64,000 nucleotides of DNA, from positions 129,670 to 193,669 of the forward strand of contig JADBKQ010000002.1 of assembly GCA_014896305.1 (NCBI GenBank). The letters are read 5' to 3'. Positions 18,374 through 27,125 of this stretch are shown here, one piece after another. A model generated the notes under the pieces. The model made no database searches. It had not been told where the DNA came from and worked only from the letters and a program-made list of their open reading frames with translations. This stretch comes from Limnochordaceae bacterium (GTDB lineage: Bacteria > Bacillota > Limnochordia > Limnochordales > DUMU01). A program made the translations under genes and the position numbers. How positions within the stretch are numbered: position 1 is the stretch's first letter; each line of letters begins with the position of its first letter.

Positions 18374-18961
18374 TTGGGTCGGGCGGAGTGGCTGGAGTAT
18401 GTCCAGGCTTTGGGCATCGCCGTCGTATTGGCGTTCATCATTATCGTCTTCGTGGCCCAGGCGTTCGTTGTCCAAGGAAGCTCGATGGAACCAACCTTGC
18501 ATGACAGCGAGCGGGTCCTGGTAGACAAGATGACCTACCGCTTCCGGGACCCGCAACGGGGCGAGATCGTTGTGTTTAAGTACCCGCTGGACCCGTCACA
18601 CCGGTTCATCAAGCGTATCATTGGAGTGCCAGGAGACCGGGTATACATCCAGGGGGGTCTCGTCTACGTCAACGGAGTACCTTTGACGGAAACCTATATC
18701 AAAGCCAAACCGGATCGCGATTGGGGGCCCGAGGTGACCGTACCGTCCGACCGCTACTTCGTGTTGGGAGATAACCGAAATAACAGCGAGGATAGCCGCT
18801 ATCCGGACGTGGGGTTCGTCCCCCGCAGCTACCTGGTAGGAAGAGCTCTGTTCATCTTTTGGCCTTTGAACCGAATGGCGTGGCTTCATACGCCTGCCCT
18901 TACTGAGCAGATACAAGGAGGGAAACAGGGATTCCAGAAACTTCCTTCACACGCTGGTTAA
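18374..18961 (+). CDS. lepB: Type I signal peptidase
   Basis: VQGSSMEPTLHDSERVLVDK (Ser), FKYPLDPSHRFIKRIIGVPGD (Lys), VLGDNRNNSEDSR; N-terminal TM helix; TTG start inferred. Confidence 0.93.
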   Translation: MGRAEWLEYVQALGIAVVLAFIIIVFVAQAFVVQGSSMEPTLHDSERVLVDKMTYRFRDPQRGEIVVFKYPLDPSHRFIKRIIGVPGDRVYIQGGLVYVNGVPLTETYIKAKPDRDWGPEVTVPSDRYFVLGDNRNNSEDSRYPDVGFVPRSYLVGRALFIFWPLNRMAWLHTPALTEQIQGGKQGFQKLPSHAG

Positions 18962-19749
18962 GACAGGCTCAAGCCATCGTCGAGGTGGCGGACGCGCGCG
19001 CACCGTTCACCACCCGCCACCAGCGGCTGGCGCAACTGGTGGCCGGACGACCGCGGTTTTTGCTATTGACCCGGAGCGATCTGGCCGATCCCCTCGTCAC
19101 CCAGGCCTGGCTGCGGGCTCTTACGCAGCAGGGGGAAAAGGTCGTTGCGATATGTCTGATGGATGCTCAGGAGCGTCGCGTTCTCTTGAACCGCCTGGAG
19201 GAGTTCACCCATGCCCTGCCGTCGCGCCTGGTGCGACTGGTCGTTACCGGGTTGCCCAACGTAGGGAAATCGTTTCTCATCAATCAATGGCTGGGCCGGC
19301 GGCGTCTGGCCACGGCCAACCGGCCGGGGGTCACCACCGCCCCCACCTGGGTACGGGTGACGCCCCACATCGCTGTGCTGGACACTCCGGGAGTGTTCGA
19401 ACCGTCGCCTCGCTCTGCAAAATCCCTCTACATATTGGCTGCCCTGGGGATCTTGCCTCCGGAGCGTTACGAGGAGGAAGAGGTGGCCGCCTGGCTGCTG
19501 CACACGCTTTGGCAGCAAGAAAGGGTGCGCCAGCTCGTACGGGAGCGATGGCACGTCCCTGCTACCCAGCAAGTTGAGGCAGTAGCACTCCCTCAGTTGG
19601 AATCCCTCGCGGTGGGTCGCCGCCTCTTGCGGGCGGGTGGACGACCGGATACTGCCCGGGCCGCCCGGCAGCTCCTGACAGAGTTCCGTCAGGGGCTGTG
19701 GGGAAGAGTGACGCTGGAAATGCCCCCGGCGCCCAGCAGCGCTGACTGA
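18931..19749 (+). CDS. rbgA: Ribosome biogenesis GTPase RbgA/YlqF-like; putative ATT start
   Basis: Circularly permuted GTPase: VTGLPNVGKSFLINQWLG, ANRPGVTTAPTWVRV, LDTPGVF. Conserved N-terminus RQAQAIVEVADARAP requires initiation upstream of GTG 18985; AAGGAGG lies 9 nt before ATT 18931. Confidence 0.85.
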   Translation: MPETSFTRWLRQAQAIVEVADARAPFTTRHQRLAQLVAGRPRFLLLTRSDLADPLVTQAWLRALTQQGEKVVAICLMDAQERRVLLNRLEEFTHALPSRLVRLVVTGLPNVGKSFLINQWLGRRRLATANRPGVTTAPTWVRVTPHIAVLDTPGVFEPSPRSAKSLYILAALGILPPERYEEEEVAAWLLHTLWQQERVRQLVRERWHVPATQQVEAVALPQLESLAVGRRLLRAGGRPDTARAARQLLTEFRQGLWGRVTLEMPPAPSSAD

Positions 19750-19940
19750 GTGCCCGTCGTTCGACGTTTTCTCTCGACTTACACAATATGCTACTTTAGG
19801 TAATTATAAGAGTTCTTGGCAGGAAAAGGGATATGGCGATTGTCGCCGAAATATCGCCGAGCGGATCGGAACGATGGGGACTTAGAAACACTTCTTGGTA
19901 AGAGCAAGGATTATATCATGGATCCAAGGAGGGGTCGTTC

Positions 19941-20756
19941 GTGGGGGAAACGCAATCATTGGCTGCGCTCCGTCAGTGGGTACAGGAGTTGGGGGCTACG
20001 GAGGATGAATGGGACGAACTGGCCGCCGATCCGCGTCCGGAAGTGCAGCAGTTGGCGGCAAAGCTGGATGAGGATTACCAGCGAATCACCCGGGAATGGC
20101 ACCGGCTGCAGGCTATGGCAAGGGAAGAGGAAATGTTGCGCCAGGAGGGGTACCAGCTGGTCGCCGGCATCGACGAGGCGGGCCGGGGACCATTGGCCGG
20201 CCCTGTGGTCGCCGCCGCGGTGGTCTTTCCGCCGAATGTGTGGATACCCGGAGTGCGGGACTCCAAGACCCTCAGCCCGCAGCAACGCGAATTCCTGTTC
20301 CCCCTCATCCAGCGCCGGGCCCTGGCCGTCGGCGTGGGCGTCGTAGACCAAGACGAGATCGATCGCACCGATATTCTGCGAGCCACCCTGCAGGCGATGC
20401 AGCAAGCGGTGGCGCAGCTGGGATTGACTCCCGATTATTGCCTCATCGATGGGCTGCAAAGCCCGGTGTTGCCCTGTCCCAGCCATTGCCTCGTCGGAGG
20501 GGATGGCTGCTGTTTTTCCATCGCAGCGGCCAGCATCGTGGCAAAAGTGCACCGGGACCGGCTGATGGCGGAGATGGATCGACGGTACCCGGGGTATGGG
20601 TTTGCAGAGAACAAAGGTTACCCAACGCCAGCCCATAGGAAAGCTTTGGCGGCCCTGGGGCCTTCGCCCATTCATCGGCGTTCTTTCCACGGCGTGAAGG
20701 AGCCGGCGGGCGATCTTCCCCCGGCGACCGCGGAGGCCAGGGATGCCCGCGCCTGA
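19941..20756 (+). CDS. rnhB: Ribonuclease HII
   Basis: VAGIDEAGRGPLAGPVVAAAVV, RDSKTLSPQQRE, AAASIVAKVHRDRLM. Confidence 0.97.
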   Translation: MGETQSLAALRQWVQELGATEDEWDELAADPRPEVQQLAAKLDEDYQRITREWHRLQAMAREEEMLRQEGYQLVAGIDEAGRGPLAGPVVAAAVVFPPNVWIPGVRDSKTLSPQQREFLFPLIQRRALAVGVGVVDQDEIDRTDILRATLQAMQQAVAQLGLTPDYCLIDGLQSPVLPCPSHCLVGGDGCCFSIAAASIVAKVHRDRLMAEMDRRYPGYGFAENKGYPTPAHRKALAALGPSPIHRRSFHGVKEPAGDLPPATAEARDARA

Positions 20757-21237
20757 TCAGACGGTTCGCCCTGGCACATCAGGGGAATTCCTCGCCGCAG
20801 GGTCCGCCCCGCCCAGCTCACTCCCGGCAGGCCAGGCAGCCCGCCAGATCGGCCGGTGGGCGGAAGACCAGGCCTGCCAGGAGGCGCTGGCTCGGGGTTG
20901 GCGGGTGTTGGACCGCAACTGGCGTTGCCGCTGGGGTGAACTTGACCTGGTCGTTTGGGACGGCTCCCAACTGGTCTTGGTAGAAGTGAAGTGTCGCCGT
21001 GGAAGTCAACGCTGGGGAGGGGCGGCGGCTGCGGTGGACCGCCGCAAGCAACAACGGCTGATCCGCCTGGCCCGGGCGTACTTGCAGGAGCAGGCTCGGC
21101 GTCATAACCTGGACCCGGCCCGGGTGTCGGTTCGGTTTGATGTCTACCTGGTCGAAGCCGCGGATCAGACCGTGGGCACGGCTGGCGTCAACGTCGTAGG
21201 GCGGTGGCTTGCCGGCGCTTTCTACTCCGTGTCGTAG
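20743..21237 (+). CDS. yraN: UPF0102 (YraN-like) endonuclease-fold protein
   Basis: GRWAEDQACQEALARGWRVLDRNWRCRWGELDLVVWDGSQLVLVEVKCR. Confidence 0.93.
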   Translation: MPAPDQTVRPGTSGEFLAAGSAPPSSLPAGQAARQIGRWAEDQACQEALARGWRVLDRNWRCRWGELDLVVWDGSQLVLVEVKCRRGSQRWGGAAAAVDRRKQQRLIRLARAYLQEQARRHNLDPARVSVRFDVYLVEAADQTVGTAGVNVVGRWLAGAFYSVS

Positions 21238-22895
21238 ACCGTTTCCTGCGTCTCGGCAGCCGGGGCGGGACCCGGCTGCCATCCTGCACAAAGCTCCACC
21301 GCCTCCGCAGCGTCCTCTGCCTGGATCTTCTCATGGTCCTGCAAGTCTGCAATGGTTCGGGCCACGGTCAGGCGGCGAAAGGCCTGGCGGCGGGTGAGAC
21401 CGTAGTGCCCGCGAGCCCGGTGAAGCAGGTCAGCCGCCTCAGGACTCAGTCCCAGCAGATGAGCTTCTCCTGGCTGCAGCGAGCGGTTGCAGCGGCCTAT
21501 TCCCAGACGGGCATACTGCCGTTGCCTGGCCAGATGGATCTGAGCCCTCATGGTCTGGCTGGTCACCACCGGTTCCATCTCCGGTGGGACCAGCGAGCGG
21601 CCCATGTCGGCGACGTCAGCGTTGCTGGCCGCAGCCGTCGTTGGCAGGGTGCGGGTCACCGCGATCTTCAGGTCGATCCGATCCAGGAACGGCCCTGACA
21701 AGGCCCGCAGGTACTGCCGGCGCTGCCGCTCCGAACAGCGGCAGGGCCGGGTCGCATCTCCCAGGTACCCGCAAGGACAGGGGTTCATAGCCGCCACCAG
21801 CGTGAACCCGGCGGGGAAGGTGAGGGAACGACCCCAGCGGGCCAGCCGGGTGAACCCTTCCTCCAGCGGCACTCGCAAAGCTTCCAGTACCTCCGGCCGA
21901 AAGTGAGGCAGCTCATCCAAGAAAAGGACGCCACTGTGAGCGAGACTCACCTCCCCCGGGCGCAAAGGCGAGCCGCCCCCGATCATCCCCGCCATGGTGC
22001 AGGACGGGTGAGGAGCTCGCCAGGGCCGGTGCTGCAATAAGCCGTGGGGTAGGGCGCCGGCCACGCTGTACACCTGGCTGACCACCAGGGCTTCCGTCGG
22101 TGTCAGCGCGGGTAGTAAGCCGGCAGCTCTTCGCCCCAGCATGGTCTTGCCGCTTCCCGGCGGGCCGATGAGAAGCAGATGGTGGCCGCCTGCGACGGCT
22201 ACCTGCAAGGCGCGCTTGGCCTCTTCGCAACCTTGCACGTCAGCGACGTCCAGGCCGGTGTCTCCTGCAGGGGTTGTAAGCGAATCGGTGCTATCAGTGA
22301 GGAGGGAACTCCCCTCCTCCCGACCCGGGAGACCCTGGCTCAGGCCGGCGTCCGAGCGGAACCATTCCTCTACAGGTCGAGCGCGAGCTCCTTGACGAAG
22401 GAGGAGCGCCGCTTCGGCCAGGGTGGCGGCGGGCAGCAGCTGCAAGCCGCTCACCGCCTGTACCTCGCCCCAGCCGGAACGGGCGGCCAGAAGCGGATAG
22501 CCGGCCTGTCTGGCCGCGATCGCGATGGGAAGCAACCCCGGCACTGGCTGAATTCGTCCGTCCAGTCCCAACTCGCCCGCTGCCACCCAATGGGACAACG
22601 AGTCTGCCGGTATGGCGCCGATCGCCGCCAGAATTCCCAGAGCGATGGGGAGGTCCAACGCGACCCCAGTCTTGGGCAGGTCGGCTGGAGCCAGGTTCAC
22701 GGTCAGCCGTTCTAGAGGAAACGCAAAGCCGCTGTTTTGAATGGCTGAACGGACCCGGTTGCGGCTCTCCCGCACGGCCATGCCGGGCAAGCCGACGACG
22801 TCAAAGGTAGGCAGTCCTGCTCCCAGGTCGACCTGGACATCGATGAAGTGGCACTCCACCCCCAGAACAATGCCTCCGAGCAATCGGCAAACCAT
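21222..22895 (-). CDS. comM: YifB/ComM-family Mg-chelatase-like AAA+ ATPase
   Basis: Minus strand; GVECHFIDVQVDLGAGLPTFDVVGLPG, GPPGSGKTMLGRRAAGLLP, PHPSCTMAGMIGGGSPLRPGEVSLAHSGVLFLDEL, AAMNPCPCGYLGD; SD GGAGGTGCACCC before ATG. Confidence 0.95.
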   Translation of the reverse strand: MVCRLLGGIVLGVECHFIDVQVDLGAGLPTFDVVGLPGMAVRESRNRVRSAIQNSGFAFPLERLTVNLAPADLPKTGVALDLPIALGILAAIGAIPADSLSHWVAAGELGLDGRIQPVPGLLPIAIAARQAGYPLLAARSGWGEVQAVSGLQLLPAATLAEAALLLRQGARARPVEEWFRSDAGLSQGLPGREEGSSLLTDSTDSLTTPAGDTGLDVADVQGCEEAKRALQVAVAGGHHLLLIGPPGSGKTMLGRRAAGLLPALTPTEALVVSQVYSVAGALPHGLLQHRPWRAPHPSCTMAGMIGGGSPLRPGEVSLAHSGVLFLDELPHFRPEVLEALRVPLEEGFTRLARWGRSLTFPAGFTLVAAMNPCPCGYLGDATRPCRCSERQRRQYLRALSGPFLDRIDLKIAVTRTLPTTAAASNADVADMGRSLVPPEMEPVVTSQTMRAQIHLARQRQYARLGIGRCNRSLQPGEAHLLGLSPEAADLLHRARGHYGLTRRQAFRRLTVARTIADLQDHEKIQAEDAAEAVELCAGWQPGPAPAAETQETVYDTE

Positions 22896-23088
22896 GGGTG
22901 CACCTCCTTGCCGCCGCCAACCGGGACGAATGCGTCTCTGATCTTTCGGTTGCTGGGAGGAATCTCCGTCCCCCTCACGAATTATACCATATGATACCAT
23001 TGATGGGACTCGATTACACAGTCGAATAGCCGCGGGCGACAGGGGGAGAAGCTAGGGTGGAAGCTGGACAACGGAAAGAGGGCCCGCA

Positions 23089-23337
23089 ATGGAAATCAAG
23101 CGCGGCGCAATCTGGATGTTCACCTGCCCAGTGTGCCAGACCGACACTCCCCATACGGTGCGGGGTAACCATGGCGATGTATACGGCGTCATCTGCAACC
23201 ACTGCCACACTGGCTCGCTCGTGCGGGAGGATCATCTCACGCTCTACCAGGCGCAGTGGGAGGAAGAGCTCCGTCAGATCCTGGACAGCCTCAATCACTG
23301 GCCGGGAGAAGATCATGATGGCCACTCTTCCACCTGA
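23089..23337 (+). CDS. Small putative zinc-ribbon protein, function unknown
   Basis: 82 aa with two CxxC knuckles (CPVC ... CNHC); fills comM-dprA gap. Confidence 0.6.
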   Translation: MEIKRGAIWMFTCPVCQTDTPHTVRGNHGDVYGVICNHCHTGSLVREDHLTLYQAQWEEELRQILDSLNHWPGEDHDGHSST

Positions 23338-23438
23338 GCCGATCGTGCTGCTGACACCGAGCCAGACGAGCCCCTCTCGTCTTCGCCACGAGCGTTGCCG
23401 CCGCGCCTTCTCCCGCGGCTGGGAAGGGAGCAGAGGTT

Positions 23439-24608
23439 GTGCAGCCGCAGGAGAGATTGTGCTGGATCCAGTGGAACCAGATTCCTCAGATAGGTGCTCG
23501 CCGGATCGGGCGGCTGCTACAGGTGTTTGGCTCACTCGCCGCCGCGTGGCAGGCCCCCCTGGGGGAGCTGGCTGAGGTCCTGGGGGAGCAGCTGGCCGCG
23601 CATGTCTGCCGGCTCCGCTCCCGCTGTCATGGCGACGACCAGTTGGAACGGGCCGAGCGGATGGGAGTCGAGATTCTCACCTGGCAGGATCCGGAGTACC
23701 CCTTGCTGTTACGGGAGATTGCCGACCCGCCGCCCGTTCTTTACCGGGCCGGTGTGCCTGCACCCGAAGATGTTCTGGCGGTGGCGGTGGTCGGCACCCG
23801 CCGGGCCAGCGAAGCTGGGCGCCGCCTGGCTGGCCAGATTGCAGCCGGCCTGGTGGAAAGGGGAGTGGTGGTCGTCAGTGGACTCGCTCTGGGAATCGAT
23901 GGCCATGCGCACGCCGCAGCCCTGAAGGCCGGTGGTCGTAGCCTGGCCGTCCTCGGCTGCGGGTTGGACCTGTTCTATCCTCCTGAACACGCTCAGCTTC
24001 AGCAAGAACTGGCACGACACGGATGTCTCTACTCTCCCTATCCGTTGGGGACGCCGCCTTACGGCCCTAACTTCATAGCGCGCAACCGGATCATCAGCGG
24101 GCTCGCGTGGGGTACGGTGGTCGTGGAAGCCGGTAGCAAAAGTGGTGCCATGGTAACTGCCGCCTTTGCCTGCCAACAGAACCGGGATGTGTGTGCGGTC
24201 CCGGGAGACCCGGGGCGTATCGGTTCCCAAGGCTGCAACCGGCTGATCCGGGAGGGGGCTGCCGCCGTCACCAGCGCTGAAGAGGTGATCCAAGAGCTAA
24301 ACCTTGCTCGCCTGTTTCGCTGGCATGGCTCTCCTGCCGTGCGAGCGGCGAGGAGGCAACAGGCGGGTAGCAGGGAAGGAGGGGCGGCTCGGCCGGCTCT
24401 TCCTGCACCACCCCCACCTGATCTGCCAGGAGTTTCTCCGCAGGTAGCCCAGGCGGTGTATGAAGCTCTCATTGAGCAAGAGCTGACCTTTGACCAACTC
24501 CTGTCCCGCTGTGGTGCGGCTGGCGGCGGTCTGCGGCGAGCCCTGGTCGAAATGGAACTGCGCGGTGTCGTCATACGAGTGGAGGGCGGGAGGTACCGTT
24601 GGGCGTAG
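23439..24608 (+). CDS. dprA: DNA-processing protein DprA
   Basis: VAVVGTRRASEAGRRLA, VVSGLALGIDGHAHAAAL, FIARNRIISGLAWGTVVVEAGSKSGAMVTA. Confidence 0.96.
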   Translation: MQPQERLCWIQWNQIPQIGARRIGRLLQVFGSLAAAWQAPLGELAEVLGEQLAAHVCRLRSRCHGDDQLERAERMGVEILTWQDPEYPLLLREIADPPPVLYRAGVPAPEDVLAVAVVGTRRASEAGRRLAGQIAAGLVERGVVVVSGLALGIDGHAHAAALKAGGRSLAVLGCGLDLFYPPEHAQLQQELARHGCLYSPYPLGTPPYGPNFIARNRIISGLAWGTVVVEAGSKSGAMVTAAFACQQNRDVCAVPGDPGRIGSQGCNRLIREGAAAVTSAEEVIQELNLARLFRWHGSPAVRAARRQQAGSREGGAARPALPAPPPPDLPGVSPQVAQAVYEALIEQELTFDQLLSRCGAAGGGLRRALVEMELRGVVIRVEGGRYRWA

Positions 24609-24634
24609 CGTGGAGTTGCGGTACCGGACCATGT

Positions 24635-24663
24635 TTGCGCCGATCAGTGGCGATCATTATAAT
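24635..24663 (+). promoter_or_regulatory. Predicted promoter for topA
   Basis: TTGCGC 24635-24640, 17-nt spacer, TATAAT 24658-24663; start codon at 24706. Confidence 0.65.
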
Positions 24664-24705
24664 GAAACGGACCTGCGACGCAGGCCGGACAAAGAAGGTG
24701 TAGAT

Positions 24706-27045
24706 GTGCCCAAACTCGTCATCGTCGAGTCACCCGCAAAAGCCAAAACCATTGCCAAAGTCCTGGGGCGAGGATACCGTGTCAAAGCCTCCATGGGGCA
24801 TGTCCGCGACCTGCCGCGCAGCCAGTTTGGAGTGGATGTGGAGCACCGGTTCCAACCGAAGTACATCACCATCCGGGGGAAAGGTCCGATCCTGGCCGAG
24901 CTGCGCCAGGCAGCCCATGAGGCGGAGAAGGTCTACCTGGCGACAGACCCGGATCGGGAGGGAGAAGCGATCTCCTGGCATCTAGCCCAGGTGCTAAACC
25001 TTCCCATGGATGAGTCGAACCGCATCGAATTCCACGAGATCACGCCTCGAGCCATCAAATCGGCACTCCAATCGCCCCGCCCGCTCGATTTTCACCTGAT
25101 CGACGCCCAACAAGCCCGCCGGGTGCTGGATCGGCTCGTGGGTTACAAGTTGAGCCCGCTGTTGTGGGCCAAAGTACGTCCGGGGCTGAGCGCCGGCCGG
25201 GTGCAGTCGGTCGCCGTACGCCTGGTGGTCGACCGGGAGCAGGAGATCGAGGCATTCAAGCCCGAAGAGTATTGGTCGCTGACCGCGGCGCTGGCGACGG
25301 CGGCCCGTGGCCCTCAGTTTGAGGCTACCCTGCTAGAGGTGGATGGCAAGAAAGTGACCATCCATCAGGAAGAGGAAGCGAAGGCCCTGGTGAACCGGTT
25401 GCAGGGCGCTGCTTTCACTGTGACCAAGGTGGTTCGGCGGGAGCGCCGACGTTACCCTGCACCCCCGTTCACCACCAGTACCCTGCAGCAGGAGGCTTCA
25501 CGGCGGCTGGGCTTCACGGCGCGGCGGACGATGAGCGTGGCTCAGCAGCTCTACGAAGGGCTGGAGCTCGGCTCAGGAGGGCCCGTCGGTCTGATCACGT
25601 ACATGCGCACGGACTCCACCCGGATTGCTCCGGAGGCCCAGGCGGAGGCGGCAGAGTTCATCTCTACTACGCTAGGAAGAGAGTACCGGCCGGCGACCCC
25701 GCCCCACTACCGCAACCGGCCGGGTATCCAGGGAGCTCACGAAGCGATTCGGCCGACCTTACTGCACAGGCGACCGGAGGACGTCAAGGAGTTTCTGAAA
25801 CGGGATCAGTACCGCCTCTACCGCCTGATCTGGGAACGTTTCGTGGCCAGCCAGATGAGTCCGGCGGTTTATGACCAGGTGATCGTCGATATCGCAGCAG
25901 ACGGCTGTATCTTCCGGGCGACTGGCATGACACAGAAGTTCCCCGGGTTTACCGCCATCTACGAAGAGACCAGGGAAGAGGCGGACCATACTTCTACCGA
26001 TACGACGAATACGACGAAGCAGGCCAGTACGGGCGACGGTAACTCCCCGGATTCGGAAGCGGGCAGCCAGGCTGATGCCCTGGCTCTGCCGGCGGAGCTG
26101 GCAGAGGTTTCGGAGACGGACTCATCTTCGTTCAAGGAGAAAAAGACACTGCCCCTCCTCGAGGAAGGGCAACCTCTGGTCCTGGTGCGCCTGAAGCCCG
26201 AACAGCACTTTACGCAGCCCCCCCCTCGCTACAGCGAGGCCTCGCTGATCAAGGCCCTGGAGGAAAAGGGGATCGGGAGACCCAGCACCTATGCGCCGAT
26301 TATCGAAACGATCAAGAGCCGCGGTTATGTCGAGCTCATTGATAAGCGCTTTCATCCTACGGAGTTGGGCCGGGTGGTGGTCAACCTTTTGGCGCAGTAC
26401 TTCCCGGACATCGTCGACGTCGGCTTTACCGCCCACATGGAAGAGCAGTTGGATGAGGTAGAGCAAGGAACCCAGCAGTGGCAGGACGTAGTCGAACGTT
26501 TCTACGAACCGTTCGCGCAACGGTTGCAGCAGGCCCAGCAACTCGTGGCCGCGGTGGAGCTGACGCCGGAAGAGACGGATGTGATCTGTGAAAACTGCGG
26601 GCGGCACATGGTGATCAAGCACGGGCGCTTCGGCAAATTCTTGGCTTGCCCGGGCTATCCGGAGTGCCGCAACACCAAGCCCTTATTAAAGGAAATTGGC
26701 GTAGCCTGTCCCCGCTGCGGTCGTCCCCTGGTGGAGCGGCGCTCTCGCCAGGGCCGGCTCTTTTACGGCTGTTCCGGCTATCCGAAGTGCGACTTCACCT
26801 CCTGGGAACGACCGGTCGGGCGTTGCCCTCGCTGTGGTCAGCTCCTGGTGGTCCGGCGGAGTTCAGCGACTGCCTCCTGCAGCGATCCCGAATGCGGCTT
26901 CCGGCAACCCTGGCCAGGGTCGAACGGCCAGACGACGACACCCGTCTCGGAAACCGTGCCGGCGACAGCCACGCCGTCCCTGTCCCAACCCGGTTCCACT
27001 TCTGCCCCGGCAGCAGTGGGCGACCATCATCCGGCCCAGGAATAG
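24706..27045 (+). CDS. topA: DNA topoisomerase I
   Basis: MPKLVIVESPAKAKTIAKVLG, DPDREGEAISWHLAQ, GLITYMRTDSTRI, three C-terminal Cys4 Zn fingers. Confidence 0.97.
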   Translation: MPKLVIVESPAKAKTIAKVLGRGYRVKASMGHVRDLPRSQFGVDVEHRFQPKYITIRGKGPILAELRQAAHEAEKVYLATDPDREGEAISWHLAQVLNLPMDESNRIEFHEITPRAIKSALQSPRPLDFHLIDAQQARRVLDRLVGYKLSPLLWAKVRPGLSAGRVQSVAVRLVVDREQEIEAFKPEEYWSLTAALATAARGPQFEATLLEVDGKKVTIHQEEEAKALVNRLQGAAFTVTKVVRRERRRYPAPPFTTSTLQQEASRRLGFTARRTMSVAQQLYEGLELGSGGPVGLITYMRTDSTRIAPEAQAEAAEFISTTLGREYRPATPPHYRNRPGIQGAHEAIRPTLLHRRPEDVKEFLKRDQYRLYRLIWERFVASQMSPAVYDQVIVDIAADGCIFRATGMTQKFPGFTAIYEETREEADHTSTDTTNTTKQASTGDGNSPDSEAGSQADALALPAELAEVSETDSSSFKEKKTLPLLEEGQPLVLVRLKPEQHFTQPPPRYSEASLIKALEEKGIGRPSTYAPIIETIKSRGYVELIDKRFHPTELGRVVVNLLAQYFPDIVDVGFTAHMEEQLDEVEQGTQQWQDVVERFYEPFAQRLQQAQQLVAAVELTPEETDVICENCGRHMVIKHGRFGKFLACPGYPECRNTKPLLKEIGVACPRCGRPLVERRSRQGRLFYGCSGYPKCDFTSWERPVGRCPRCGQLLVVRRSSATASCSDPECGFRQPWPGSNGQTTTPVSETVPATATPSLSQPGSTSAPAAVGDHHPAQE

Positions 27046-27125
27046 AGGCGGCTGCGATACCACACGGTTGATGCGGACGCTCGCCAGCGGGAATGTCGTA
27101 ACAGCCCGAAGGGGGAGAATCACGG

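Noticed and set aside
19816-20346. 176-aa plus-strand ORF overlapping rnhB
   Set aside because: Alternative frame of rnhB; the RNase HII frame has clear catalytic motifs
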